A stretch of 64,000 nucleotides of DNA from Hydractinia symbiolongicarpus (GCF_029227915.1 NC_079888.1:21060001-21124000); one strand, 5' to 3'; shown: positions 11,145 to 25,340, counted from the stretch's first letter. Numbers and translations: made by a program. The notes: generated from the letters alone by a model not told the origin.

Positions 11145-14100
11145 CAATCCTAGCAATTATCGCGCGCTGAGGAAATAGCGACAGTTTCAAAAACTACATT
11201 TCATTGACTTTCTAACGGTGTCAGTCCGTTTGAGTTTCAAGGGTTGTGTCACATATTCGTACCAACATGTATTTAGCGATATTTTTTTGATATTACTAGG
11301 TTGCATCGCTTTTAACAATGAAACGTTGACTGTGAGACTTAATTGAACTAACTTTGGACTGTGACCTGATATTTGTGATAAATGAGACAATTGGACTACA
11401 AGAAATAACATTTTTCTGAATTTGACGTGGTTGCCGGAACTCAGCGATTACACTGAACTCTGTGGTAGCGCTTCATTTAAGAATTAAGACAAAAAAGACA
11501 TTTTTTATTGTGGGACCAATCCTAGCCGTTATCGCGCGCTGAAAAGATAGCGACAATATCAAAAACTACAGTTCATTGGCTTTTTAACGGTGTCAGTCCG
11601 TTTGAGTTACAACGGTTGGGTCACATATTCGTACCAACATGTATTTAGCGATATTTTTCTGATATTACTAAGTTGCATCGCTTTTAACAATGAAACGATT
11701 GACTGTGGAACTTAATTGAGCTAACTTTGGACTGTGAACTGATAAATGTGATAAATAAGACAATTGGACTCCAAGAAATAACATTCTTGTTAACTTTACG
11801 TGATTGCCGGAACTCAGCGATTACACTGGGCACTGTGGTAGCGCTTCATTTAAAAATTAAGCTAAAAAAAGACATTTTTTACTGCGGGACCTATCCTAAC
11901 CGTTAGCGCGCGCTAAAGAAATAGCGACAGTTTCAAAAACTACATTTCATTGACTTTCTAACGGTGTCAGTCCGTTTGAGTTACAACGGTTGGGTCACAT
12001 ATTCGTACCAACATGTATTTAGCGATATTTTTCTGATATTACTAGGTTGCATCGCTTTTAACTATGAAACGATTGACTGTGGGACTTAATTGGGCTAACT
12101 TTGGACTGTCACCTGATAAATGTGATAAAGGAGACAATTGGACTCCAAGAAAAAACATTCTTCTTAATTTGACATGATTGCCGAAACTCAGCGATTACAC
12201 TGGGCTCTCTGGTAGCGCTTCATTTAAAAATTATGATAAAAAAAGTCATTTTTTTATTGTGGGACCAATCCTAGCAATTATCGCGCGCTGAGGAAATAGC
12301 GACAGTTTCAAAAACTACATTTCATTGACTTTCTAACGGTGTCAGTCCGTTTGAGTTTCAAGGGTTGTGTCACATATTCGTACCAACATGTATTTAGCTA
12401 TATTTTTTTGATATTACTAGGTTGCATCGCTTTTAACAATGAAACGTTGACTGTGAGACTTAATTGAACTAACTTTGGACTGTGACCTGATATTTGTGAT
12501 AAATGAGACAATTGGACTACAAGAAATAACATTTTTCTGAATTTGACGTGGTTGCCGGAACTCAGCGATTACACTGAACTGTGTGGTAGCGCTTCATTTA
12601 AGAATTAAGACAAAAAAGTCATTTTTTATTGTGGGACCAATCCTAGCCGTTATCGCGCGCTGAAGAAATAGCGACAATATCAAAAACTACAGTTCATTGG
12701 CTTTTTAACGGTGTCAGTCCGTTTGAGTTACAACGGTTGGGTCACATATTCGTACCAACATGTATTTAGCGATATTTTTTTGATATTACTAGGTTGCATC
12801 GCTTTTAACAATGAAACGTTGACTGTGGGACTTAATTAAACTAACTTTGGACTGTGACCTGATAAATGTGATAAATGAGACAATTGGACTCCAAGAAATA
12901 ACATTCTTCTTAATTTGACGTGATTGCCGGAACTCAGCGATTACACGGGGCCCTGTGGTAGCGCTTCATTTAATAATTGAGATAAAAAAGTCATTTTTTT
13001 ATTGCGGGACCAATCCTAGCCATTATCTCGCGCTGAAGAAATAGCGGCGGTTTCAAAAACTACATTTCATTGACGTTCTAACGGTGTCAGTCCGTTTGAG
13101 TTACAACGGTTGGGTCACATATTCTTACCAACATGTATTTAGCGATATTTTTCTGATATTACTAGGTTGCATCGCTTTTAACAATGAAACGATTGACTGT
13201 GGGACTTAATTGAGCTAACTTTGGACTGTGAACTGATAAATGTGATAAATAAGACAATTGGACTCCAAGAAATAACATTCTTGTTAATTTGACGTGATTG
13301 CCGGAACTCAGCGGTTACACTGGGCACTGTGGTAGCGCTTCATTTAAAAATTAAGTTAAAAAAAGTCATTTTTTTATTGTGGGACCAATCCTAGCCATTA
13401 TCGCGCGCTGAGGAAATAGCGACAGTTTCAAGAACTACATTTCATTGACTTTCTAACGGTGTCAGTCCGTTTGAGTTTCAACGGTTGGGTCACATATTCG
13501 TACCAACATATATTTAGCGATATTTTTCTGATATTACTAGGTTGCATCGCTTTTAACTATGAAACGATTGACTGTGGGACTTAATTGAGCTAACTTTGAA
13601 CTGTCACCTGATAAATGTGATAAAAGAGACAATTGGACTCCAAGAAAAAACATTCTTCTTAATTTGACATGATTGCCGAAACTCAGCGATTACACTGGGC
13701 TCTGTGGTAGCGCTTCATTTAAGAATTATGATAAAAAAGTCTTTTTTTTATTGTGGGACCAATCCTAGTCATTTTCGCGCGCTGAGGAAATAGCGACAGT
13801 TTCAAAAACTACATTTCATTGACTTTCTAACGGTGTCAGTCAGTTTGAGTTTCAACGGTTGTGTCACGTATTCGTACCAACATGTATTTAGCGATATTTT
13901 TCTGATATTACTAGGTTGCATCGCTTTTAACAATGAAACGATTGACTGTGGAACTTAATTGAGCTAACTTTGGACTGTGAACTGATAAATGTGATAAATA
14001 AGACAATTGGACTCCAAGAAATAACATTCTTGTTATTTTGACGTGATTGCCGGAACTCAGCGGTTACACTGGGCACTGTGGTAGCGCTTCATTTAAAAAT

Positions 14101-14509
14101 TAAGTTAAAAAAAGTCATTTTTTTATTGTGGGACCAATCCTAGCCATTATCGCGCGCTGAGGAAATAGCGACAGTTTCAAAAACTACATTTCATTGACTT
14201 TCTAACGGTGTCAGTCCGTTTGAGTTTCAACGGTTGGGTCACATATTCGTACCAACATATATTTAGCGATATTTTTCTGATATTACTAGGTTGCATCGCT
14301 TTTAACTATGAAACGATTGACTGTGGGACTTAATTGAGCTAACTTTGAACTGTCACCTGATAAATGTGATAAAAGAGACAATTGGACTCCAAGAAAAAAC
14401 ATTCTTCTTAATTTGACATGACTGCCGAAACTCAGCGATTACACTGGGCTCTGTGGTAGCGCTTCATTTACGAATTATGATAAAAAAAGTCATTTTTTTA
14501 TTGTGGGAC
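11145..14509. repeat. Nine-monomer block in copy A, first unit (period 3,365)
   Basis: This block matches 14,510-17,295 at an offset of 3,365 bp. Shared private variants include ATTCTTACCAACATG (13,122 and 16,487), ACACGGGGCCCTG, GTCT in place of GTCA (13,742 and 17,107) and CAGTCAGTTTGAG. The match begins after the ACGAATT/AAGAATT difference near 14,470, close to the A/T inverted repeat. Confidence 0.82.
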
Positions 14510-17500
14510 CAATCCTAGCAATTATCGCGCGCTGAGGAAATAGCGACAGTTTCAAAAACTACATTTCATTGACTTTCTAACGGTGTCAGTCCGTTTGAAT
14601 TTCAAGGGTTGTGTCACATATTCGTACCAACATGTATTTAGCGATATTTTTTTGATATTACTAGGTTGCATCGCTTTTAACAATGAAACGTTGACTGTGA
14701 GACTTAATTGAACTAACTTTGGACTGTGACCTGATATTTGTGATAAATGAGACAATTGGACTACAAGAAATAACATTTTTCTGAATTTGACGTGGTTGCC
14801 GGAACTCAGCGATTACACTGAACTCTGTGGTAGCGCTTCATTTAAGAATTAAGACAAAAAAGACATTTTTTATTGTGGGACCAATCCTAGCCGTTATCGC
14901 GCGCTGAAAAGATAGCGACAATATCAAAAACTACAGTTCATTGGCTTTTTAACGGTGTCAGTCCGTTTGAGTTACAACGGTTGGGTCACATATTCGTACC
15001 AACATGTATTTAGCGATATTTTTCTGATATTACTAAGTTGCATCGCTTTTAACAATGAAACGATTGACTGTGGAACTTAATTGAGCTAACTTTGGACTGT
15101 GAACTGATAAATGTGATAAATAAGACAATTGGACTCCAAGAAATAACATTCTTGTTAACTTTACGTGATTGCCGGAACTCAGCGATTACACTGGGCACTG
15201 TGGTAGCGCTTCATTTAAAAATTAAGCTAAAAAAAGACATTTTTTACTGCGGGACCTATCCTAACCGTTAGCGCGCGCTAAAAAAATAGCGACAGTTTCA
15301 AAAACTACATTTCATTGACTTTCTAACGGTGTCAGTCCGTTTGAGTTACAACGGTTGGGTCACATATTCGTACCAACATGTATTTAGCGATATTTTTCTG
15401 ATATTACTAGGTTGCATCGCTTTTAACTATGAAACGATTGACTGTGGGACTTAATTGGGCTAACTTTGGACTGTCACCTGATAAATGTGATAAAGGAGAC
15501 AATTGGACTCCAAGAAAAAACATTCTTCTTAATTTGACATGATTGCCGAAACTCAGCGATTACACTGGGCTCTCTGGTAGCGCTTCATTTAAAAATTATG
15601 ATAAAAAAAGTCATTTTTTTATTGTGGGACCAATCCTAGCAATTATCGCGCGCTGAGGAAATAGCGACAGTTTCAAAAACTACATTTCATTGACTTTCTA
15701 ACGGTGTCAGTCCGTTTGAGTTTCAAGGGTTGTGTCACATATTCGTACCAACATGTATTTAGCTATATTTTTTTGATATTACTAGGTTGCATCGCTTTTA
15801 ACAATGAAACGTTGACTGTGAGACTTAATTGAACTAACTTTGGACTGTGACCTGATATTTGTGATAAATGAGACAATTGGACTACAAGAAATAACATTTT
15901 TCTGAATTTGACGTGGTTGCCGGAACTCAGCGATTACACTGAACTGTGTGGTAGCGCTTCATTTAAGAATTAAGACAAAAAAGTCATTTTTTATTGTGGG
16001 ACCAATCCTAGCCGTTATCGCGCGCTGAAGAAATAGCGACAATATCAAAAACTACAGTTCATTGGCTTTTTAACGGTGTCAGTCCGTTTGAGTTACAACG
16101 GTTGGGTCACATATTCGTACCAACATGTATTTAGCGATATTTTTTTGATATTACTAGGTTGCATCGCTTTTAACAATGAAACGTTGACTGTGGGACTTAA
16201 TTGAACTAACTTTGGACTGTGACCTGATAAATGTGATAAATGAGACAATTGGACTCCAAGAAATAACATTCTTCTTAATTTGACGTGATTGCCGGAACTC
16301 AGCGATTACACGGGGCCCTGTGGTAGCGCTTCATTTAAGAATTGAGATAAAAAAGTCATTTTTTTATTGCGGGACCAATCCTAGCCATTATCTCGCGCTG
16401 AAGAAATAGCGGCGGTTTCAAAAACTACATTTCATTGACGTTCTAACGGTGTCAGTCCGTTTGAGTTACAACGGTTGGGTCACATATTCTTACCAACATG
16501 TATTTAGCGATATTTTTCTGATATTACTAGGTTGCATCGCTTTTAACAATGAAACGATTGACTGTGGGACTTAATTGAGCTAACTTTGGACTGTGAACTG
16601 ATAAATGTGATAAATAAGACAATTGGACTCCAAGAAATAACATTCTTGTTAATTTGACGTGATTGCCGGAACTCAGCGGTTACACTGGGCACTGTGGTAG
16701 CGCTTCATTTAAAAATTAAGTTAAAAAAAGTCATTTTTTTATTGTGGGACCAATCCTAGCCATTATCGCGCGCTGAGGAAATAGCGACAGTTTCAAAAAC
16801 TACATTTCATTGACTTTCTAACGGTGTCAGTCCGTTTGAGTTTCAACGGTTGTGTCACATATTCGTACCAACATATATTTAGCGATATTTTTCTGATATT
16901 ACTAGGTTGCATCGCTTTTAACTATGAAACGATTGACTGTGGGACTTAATTGAGCTAACTTTGAACTGTCACCTGATAAATGTGATAAAAGAGACAATTG
17001 GACTCCAAGAAAAAACATTCTTCTTAATTTGACATGATTGCCGAAACTCAGCGATTACACTGGGCTCTGTGGTAGCGCTTCATTTAAGAATTATGATAAA
17101 AAAGTCTTTTTTTTATTGTGGGACCAATCCTAGTCATTTTCGCGCGCTGAGGAAATAGCGACAGTTTCAAAAACTACATTTCATTGACTTTCTAACGGTG
17201 TCAGTCAGTTTGAGTTTCAACGGTTGTGTCACGTATTCGTACCAACATGTATTTAGCGATATTTTTCTGATATTACTAGGTTGCATCGCTTTTAACTATG
17301 AAACGATTGACTGTGGGACTTAATTGAGCTAACTTTGAACTGTCACCTGATAAATGTGATAAAAGAGACAATTGGACTCCAAGAAAAAACATTCTTCTTA
17401 ATTTGACATGACTGCCGAAACTCAGCGATTACACTGGGCTCTGTGGTAGCGCTTCATTTACGAATTATGATAAAAAAAGTCATTTTTTTATTGTGGGACC
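14510..17500. repeat. Nine-monomer block in copy A, second unit, one monomer short
   Basis: It follows the first unit until about 17,295. It then joins the equivalent of 14,300, so the monomer at about 13,930-14,300 is missing and the segment repeats with a 2,995-bp offset to 17,500. About six differences were seen in 2.8 kb (for example GTTTGAATTTC at 14,595, and AAAAAATAGC against AAGAAATAGC after the palindrome). Copy B has no counterpart of this ~2,993-bp excess. Confidence 0.78.
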
Positions 17501-20500
17501 AATCTTAGTCATTTTCGCGCGCTGAGGAAATAGCGACAGTTTCAAAAACTACATTTCATTGACTTTCTAACTGTGTCAGTCCGTTTGAGTTTCAACGGTT
17601 GTGTCACGTATTCGTTCCAACATGTATTCAGCGATATTTTTTTGATATTACTAGGTTGCATCGCTTTTAACAATGAAACGATTGACTGTGGGACTTAATT
17701 GAGCTAACTTTGGACTGTGAACTGATAAATGTGATAAATAAGACAATTGGACTCCAAGAAATAACATTCTTGTTAATTTGACGTGATTGCCGGAACTCAG
17801 CGGTTACACTGGGCACTGTGGTAGCGCTTCATTTAAAAATTAAGTTAAAAAAAGTCATTTTTTTATTGTGGGACCAATCCTAGCCATTATCGCGCGCTGA
17901 GGAAATAGCGACAGTTTCAAAAAATACATTTCATTGACTTTCTAACGGTGTCAGTCCGTTTGAGTTTCAACGGTTGGGTCACATATTCGTACCAACATAT
18001 ATTTAGCGATATTTTTCTGATATTACTAGGTTGCATCGCTTTTAACTATGAAACGATTGACTGTGGGACTTAATTGAGCTAACTTTGGACTGTCACCTGA
18101 TAAATGTGATAAAAGAGACAATTGGACTCCAAGAAAAAACATTCTTCTTAATTTGACATGATTGTCGAAACTCAGCGATTACACTGGGCTCTGTGGTAGC
18201 GCTTCATTTAAGAATTATGATAAAAAAGTCATTTTTTTATTGTGGGACCAATCCTAGTCATTTTCGCGCGCTGAGGAAATAGCGACAGTTTCAAAAACTA
18301 CATTTCATTGACTTTCTAACGGTGTCAGTCAGTTTGAGTTTCAACGGTTGTGTCACGTATTCGTACCAACATGTATTTAGCGATATTTTTCTGATATTAC
18401 TAGGTTGCATCGCTTTTAACAATGAAACGATTGACTGTGGAACTTAATTGAGCTAACTTTGGACTGTGAACTGATAAATGTGATAAATAAGACAATTGGA
18501 CTCCAAGAAATAACATTCTTGTTATTTTGACGTGATTGCCGGAACTCAGCGGTTACACTGGGCACTGTGGTAGCGCTTCATTTAAAAATTAAGCTAAAAA
18601 AAGTCATTTTTTTATTGTGGGACCAATCCTAGCCATTATCGCGCGCTGAGGAAATAGCGACAGTTTCAAAAACTACATTTCATTGACTTTCTAACGGTGT
18701 CAGTCCGTTTGAGTTTCAACGGTTGGGTCACATATTCGTACCAACATATATTTAGCGATATTTTTCTGATATTACTAGGTTGCATCGCTTTTAACTATGA
18801 AACGATTGACTGTGGGACTTAATTGAGCTAACTTTGAACTGTCACCTGATAAATGTGATAAAAGAGACAATTGGACTCCAAGAAAAAACATTCTTCTTAA
18901 TTTGACATGATTGCCGAAACTCAGCGATTACACTGGGCTCTGTGGTAGCGCTTCATTTACGAATTATGATAAAAAAAGTCATTTTTTTATTGTGGGACCA
19001 ATCTTAGTCATTTTCGCGCGCTGAGGAAATAGCGACAGTTTCAAAAACTACATTTCATTGACTTTCTAACTGTGTCAGTCCGTTTGAGTTTCAACGGTTG
19101 TGTCACGTATTCGTTCCAACATGTATTTAGCGATATTTTTTTGATATTACTAGGTTGCATCGCTTTTAACAATGAAACGTTGACTGTGGGACTTAATTGA
19201 ACTAACTTTGGACTGTGACCTGATAAATGTGATAAATGAGACAATTGGACTCCAAGAAATAACATTCTTCTTAATTTGATGTGATTGCCGGAACTCAGCC
19301 ATTACACTGGGCTCTGTGGTAGCGCTTCATTTAAAAATTATGATAAAAAAAGTCATTTTTTTATTGTGGGACCAATCCTAGCAATTATCGCGCGCTGAGG
19401 AAATAGCGACAGTTTCAAAAACTACATTTCATTGACTTTCTAACGGTGTCAGTCCGTTTGAGTTTCAAGGGTTGTGTCACATATTCGTACCAACATGTAT
19501 TTAGCGATATTTTTTTGATATTACTAGGTTGCATCGCTTTTAACAATGAAACGTTGACTGTGAGACTTAATTGAACTAACTTTGGACTGTGACCTGATAT
19601 TTGTGATAAATGAGACAATTGGACTACAAGAAATAACATTTTTCTGAATTTGACGTGGTTGCCGGAACTCAGCGATTACACTGAACTCTGTGGTAGCGCT
19701 TCATTTAAGAATTAAGACAAAAAAGACATTTTTTATTGTGGGACCAATCCTAGCCGTTATCGCGCGCTGAAAAGATAGCGACAATATCAAAAACTACAGT
19801 TCATTGGCTTTTTAACGGTGTCAGTCCGTTTGAGTTACAACGGTTGGGTCACATATTCGTACCAACATGCATTTAGCGATATTTTTCTGATATTACTAGG
19901 TTGCATCGCTTTTAACAATGAAACGATTGACTGTGGAACTTAATTGAGCTTACTTTGGACTGTGAACTGATAAATGTGATAAATAAGACAATTGGACTCC
20001 AAGAAATAACATTCTTGTTAACTTTACGTGATTGCCGGAACTCAGCGATTACACTGGGCACTGTGGTAGCGCTTCATTTAAAAATTGAGCTAAAAAAAGA
20101 CATTTTTTACTGCGGGACCTATCCTAACCGTTAGCGCGCGCTAAAGAAATAGCGACAGTTTCAAAAACTACATTTCATTGACTTTCTAACGGTGTCAGTC
20201 CGTTTGAGTTACAACGGTTGGGTCACATATTCGTACCAACATGTATTTAGCGATATTTTTCTGATATTACTAGGTTGCATCGCTTTTAACTATGAAACGA
20301 TTGACTGTGGGACTTAATTGGGCTAACTTTGGACTGTCACCTGATAAATGTGATAAAGGAGACAATTGGACTCCAAGAAAAAACATTCTTCTTAATTTGA
20401 CATGATTGCCGAAACTCAGCAATTACACTGGGCTCTGTGGTAGCGCTTCATTTAAAAATTATGATAAAAAAAGTCATTTTTTTATTGTGGGACCAATCCT

Positions 20501-22776
20501 AGCAATTATCGCGCGCTGAGGAAATAGCGAAAGTTTCAAAAACTACATTTCATTGACTTTCTAACGGTGTCAGTCCGTTTGAGTTTCAAGGGTTGTGTCA
20601 CATATTCGTACCAACATGTATTTAGCGATATTTTTTTGATATTACTAGGTTGCATCGCTTTTAACAATGAAACGTTGACTGTGAGACTTAATTGAACTAA
20701 CTTTGGACTGTGACCTGATATTTGTGATAAATGAGACAATTGGACTACAAGAAATAACATTTTTCTGAATTTGACGTGGTTGCCGGAACTCAGCGATTAC
20801 ACTGAACTGTGTGGTAGCGCTTCATTTAAGAATTAAGACAAAAAAGTCATTTTTTATTGTGGGACCAATCCTAGCCGTTATCGCGCGCTGAAGAAATAGC
20901 GACAATATCAAAAACTACAGTTCATTGGCTTTTTAACGGTGTCAGTCCGTTTGAGTTACAACGGTTGGGTCACATATTCGTACCAACATGTATTTAGCGA
21001 TATTTTTTTGATATTACTAGGTTGCATCGCTTTTAACAATGAAACGTTGACTGTGGGACTTAATTGAACTAACTTTGGACTGTGACCTGATAAATGTGAT
21101 AAATGAGACAATTGGACTCCAAGAAATAACATTCTTCTTAATTTGACGTGATTGCCGGAACTCAGCGATTACACGGGGCCCTGTGGTAGCGCTTCATTTA
21201 AGAATTGAGATAAAAAAGTCATTTTTTTATTGCGGGACCAATCCTAGCCATTATCTCGCGCTGAGGAAATAGCGACAGTTTCAAAAACTACATTTCATTG
21301 ACTTTCTAACGGTGTCAGTCCGTTTGAGTTTCAACGGTTGGGTCACATATTCGTACCAACATATATTTAGCGATATTTTTCTGATATTACTAGGTTGCAT
21401 CGCTTTTAACTATGAAACGATTGACTGTGGGACTTAATTGAGCTAACTTTGAACTGTCACCTGATAAATGTGATAAAAGAGACAATTGGACTCCAAGAAA
21501 AAACATTCTTCTTAATTTGACATGATTGCCGAAACTCAGCGATTACACTGGGCTCTGTGGTAGCGCTTCATTTAAGAATTATGATAAAAAAGTCATTTTT
21601 TTATTGTGGGACCAATCCTAGTCATTTTCGCGCGCTGAGGAAATAGCGACAGTTTCAAAAACTACATTTCATTGACTTTCTAACGGTGTCAGTCAGTTTG
21701 AGTTTCAACGGTTGTGTCACGTATTCGTACCAACATGTATTTAGCGATATTTTTCTGATATTACTACGTTGCATCGCTTTTAACAATGAAACGATTGACT
21801 GTGGAACTTAATTGAGCTAACTTTGGACTGTGAACTGATAAATGTGATAAATAAGACAATTGGACTCCAAGAAATAACATTCTTGTTAATTTGACGTGAT
21901 TGCCGGAACTCAGCGGTTACACTGGGCACTGTGGTAGCGCTTCATTTAAAAATTAAGCTAAAAAAAGTCATTTTTTTATTGTGGGACCAATCCTAGCCAT
22001 TATCGCGCGCTGAGGAAATAGCGACAGTTTCAAAAACTACATTTCATTGACTTTCTAACGGTGTCAGTCCGTTTGAGTTTCAACGGTTGGGTCACATATT
22101 CGTTCCAACATGTATTTAGCGATATTTTTTTGATATTACTAGGTTGCATCGCTTTTAACAATGAAACGTTGACTGTGGGACTTAATTGAACTAACTTTGG
22201 ACTGTGACCTGATAAATGTGATAAATGAGACAATTGGACTCCAAGAAATAACATTCTTCTTAATTTGATGTGATTGCCGGAACTCAGCCATTACACTGGG
22301 CTCTGTGGTAGCGCTTCATTTAAGAATTAAGATAAAAAGTCATTTTTTTATTGTGGGACCAATCCTAGCCAATATCTCGCGCTGAAGAAATAGCGGCAGT
22401 TTCAAAAACTACATTTCATTGACTTTCTAACGGTGTCAGTCCGTTTGAGTTTCAACGGTTGGGTCACATATTCGTACCAACATATATTTAGCGATATTTT
22501 TCTGATATTACTAGGTGGCATCGCTTTTAACTATGAAACGATTGACTGTGGGACTTAATTGAGCTAACTTTGAACTGTCACCTGATAAATGTGATAAAAG
22601 AGACAATTGGACTCCAAGAAAAAACATTCTTCTTAATTTGACATGATTGCCGAAACTCAGCGATTACACTGGGCTCTGTGGTAGCGCTTCATTTAAGAAT
22701 TATGATGAAAAAAGTCATTTTTTTATTGTGGGACCAATCTTAGTCATTTTCGCGCGCTGAGAAAATAGCGACAGTT
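17500..22776. repeat. Copy A mosaic segment with mixed monomer order
   Basis: Class a monomers, marked by GACATGATTG, recur every two to four units here. Diagnostic units with CCAATCTTAGTCATTTTCG and AACTGTGTCAG occur near 17,504 and 19,002, four monomers apart. The second of these carries CGTATTCGTTCC into a b-type back half. The segment is repeated as 31,322-36,601 in copy B, so its order predates the A/B duplication. Confidence 0.75.
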
Positions 22777-23894
22777 TCAAAAACTACATTTCATTGACTT
22801 TCTAACGGTGTCAGTCCGTTTGAGTTTCAACGGTTGTGTCACGTATTCGTACCAACATGTATTTAGCGATATTTTTTTGATATTACTAGGTTGCATCGCT
22901 TTTAACAATGAAACGTTGACTGTGGGACTTAATTGAACTAACTTTGGACTGTGACCTGATAAATGTGATAAATGAGACAATTGGACTCCAAGAAATAACA
23001 CTCCTCTTAATTTGATGTGATTGCCGGAACTCAGCCATTACACTGGGCTCTGTGGTAGCGCTTCATTTAAGAATTAAGATAAAAAGTCATTTTTTTATTG
23101 TGGGACCAATCCTAGCCAATATCTCGCGCTGAAGAAATAGCGGCAGTTTCAAAAACTACATTTCATTGACTTTCTAACGGTGTCAGTCCATTTGAGTTTC
23201 AACGGTTGGGTCACATATTCGTACCAACATATATTTAGCGATATTTTTCTGATATTACTAGGTTGCATCGCTTTTAACAATGAAACGTTGACTGTGGGAC
23301 TTAATTGAACTAACTTTGGACTGTGACCTGATAAATGTGATAAATGAGACAATTGGACTCCAAGAAATAACACTCTTCTTAATTTGATGTGATTGCCGGA
23401 ACTCAGCCATTACACTGGGCTCTGTGGTAGCGCTTCATTTAAGAATTAAGATAAAAAGTCATTTTTTATTGTGGGACCAATCCTAGCCAATATCTCGCGC
23501 TGAAGAAATAGCGGCAGTTTCAAAAACTACATTTCATTGACTTTCTAACGGTGTCAGTCCGTTTGAGTTTCAACGGTTGGGTCACATATTCGTACCAACA
23601 TATATTTAGCGATATTTTTCTGATATTACTAGGTTGCATCGCTTTTAACTATGAAACGATTGACTGTGGGACTTAATTGAGCTAACTTTGAACTGTCACC
23701 TGATAAATTTGATAAAAGAGACAATTGGAATCCAAGAAAAAACATTCTTCTTAATTTGACATGATTGCCGAAACTCGGCGATTACACTGGGCTCTGTGGT
23801 AGCGCTTCATTTAAGAATTATGATAAAAAAAGTCATTTTTTTATTGTGGTACCAATCCTAGCCATTATCGCGCGCTGAGGAAATAGCGACAGTT
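22777..23894. repeat. Three-monomer tandem pair in copy A, first unit (period 1,118)
   Basis: Monomers 22,766-23,950 match 23,884-25,068 at 1,118 bp. The unit is one 374-bp class plus two 372-bp monomers with a short A-tract (GATAAAAAGTC). It carries CAGCCATTACACTGG, GATGTGATTGCC and CCAATATCTCGCG. The second monomer is a hybrid with a CATATATTT front and a b-type back. Confidence 0.82.
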
Positions 23895-25012
23895 TCAAAA
23901 ACTACATTTCATTGACTTTCTAACGGTGTCAGTCCGTTTGAGTTTCAACGGTTGTGTCACGTATTCGTACCAACATGTATTTAGCGATATTTTTTTGATA
24001 TTACTAGGTTGCATCGCTTTTAACAATGAAACGTTGACTGTGGGACTTAATTGAACTAACTTTGGACTGTGACCTGATAAATGTGATAAATGAGACAATT
24101 GGACTCCAAGAAATAACACTCTTCTTAATTTGATGTGATTGCCGGAACTCAGCCATTACACTGGGCTCTGTGGTAGCGCTTCATTTAAGAATTAAGATAA
24201 AAAGTCATTTTTTTATTGTGGGACCAATCCTAGCAAATATCTCGCGCTGAAGAAATAGCGGCAGTTTCAAAAACTACATTTCATTGACTTTCTAACGGTG
24301 TCAGTCCATTTGAGTTTCAACGGTTGGGTCACATATTCGTACCAACATATATTTAGCGATATTTTTCTGATACTACTAGGTTGCATCGCTTTTAACAATG
24401 AAACGTTGACTGTGGGACTTAATTGAACTAACTTTGGACTGTGACCTGATAAATGTGATAAATGAGACAATTGGACTCCAAGAAATAACACTCTTCTTAA
24501 TTTGATGTGATTGCCGGAACTCAGCCATTACACTGGGCTCTGTGGTAGCGCTTCATTTAAGAATTAAGATAAAAAGTCATTTTTTTGTTGTGGGACCAAT
24601 CCTAGCCAATATCTCGCGCTGAAGAAATAGCGGCAGTTTCAAAAACTACATTTCATTGACTTTCTAACGGTGTCAGTCCGTTTGAGTTTCAACGGTTGGG
24701 TCACATATTCGTACCAACATATATTTAGCGATATTTTTCTGATATTACTAGGTTGCATCGCTTTTAACTATGAAACGATTGACTGTGGGACTTAATTGAG
24801 CTAACTTTGAACTGTCACCTGATAAATTTGATAAAAGAGACAATTGGAATCCAAGAAAAAACATTCTTCTTAATTTGACATGATTGCCGAAACTCGGCGA
24901 TTACACTGGGCTCTGTGGTAGCGCTTCATTTAAGAATTATGATAAAAAAAGTCATTTTTTTATTGTGGGACCAATCCTAGCCATTATAGCGCGCTGAGGA
25001 AATAGCGACAGT
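23895..25012. repeat. Three-monomer tandem pair in copy A, second unit
   Basis: It repeats the first unit with few changes (CACTCTTC against CACTCCTC near 24,119; GATACTACTAGG near 24,369). Homology stops at about 25,068, where CAACGGGTGTG and TTTAACGATAATTTTC begin the GCATGGC-type monomer. Confidence 0.82.
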
Positions 25013-25129
25013 TTCAAAAACTACATTTCATTGACTTTCTAACGGTGTCAGTCCGTTTGAGTTTCAACGGGTGTGTCACGTATTCGTACCAACATGTATT
25101 TAACGATAATTTTCTGATATTACTAGGTT

Positions 25130-25136
25130 GCATGGC
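25130..25136. repeat. GCATGGC marker monomer, ten copies in the window
   Basis: The usual GTTGCATCGC box reads GTTGCATGGC at 25,130, 38,956, 43,440, 45,314, 46,812, 50,557, 53,179, 55,050, 57,296 and 61,408, together with CGATAATTTTCTG and ATTGCGCTAAC. In the last eight copies the 14-bp palindrome follows exactly 229 bp downstream. In copies A and B the linkage is absent. Spacings of 4, 5, 6, 7, 10 and 11 monomers show that HOR length is not fixed. Confidence 0.85.
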
Positions 25137-25340
25137 TTTTAACAATGAAACGATTGACTGTGGGACTTAATTGCGCTAACTTTGGACTGTGACTTAGTAA
25201 ATGTGATATATGAGACAATTGGACTCCAAGAAATAACATTCTTGTTAACTTTACGTGATTGCCGGAACTCAGCGATTACACTGGGCTCTGTGGTAGCGCT
25301 TCATTTAAGAATTATGATAAAAAAAGTCATTTTTTTATTG

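Larger units (their letters stand above)
9645..25340. repeat. Copy A of a 15.7-kb tandem super-duplication (42 monomers)
   Basis: Copy A matches copy B at an offset of 15,696 bp from 9,645 to about 12,895, about 16,815 bp from about 13,275 to 14,505, and 13,822-13,826 bp from about 17,500 to 25,340. The steps of +3 and -8 monomers are exactly the difference between 42 and 37 units. Anchors are CGCTTAAGAAATAGCGG (9,672 and 25,368), GATTTTCTAACGG, the T6 monomer, and AACTTAGTAA-like GACTTAGTAA (25,191 and 39,017). The first ~300 bp is domain 1 type, so the duplicated unit spans the domain boundary. Confidence 0.88.
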
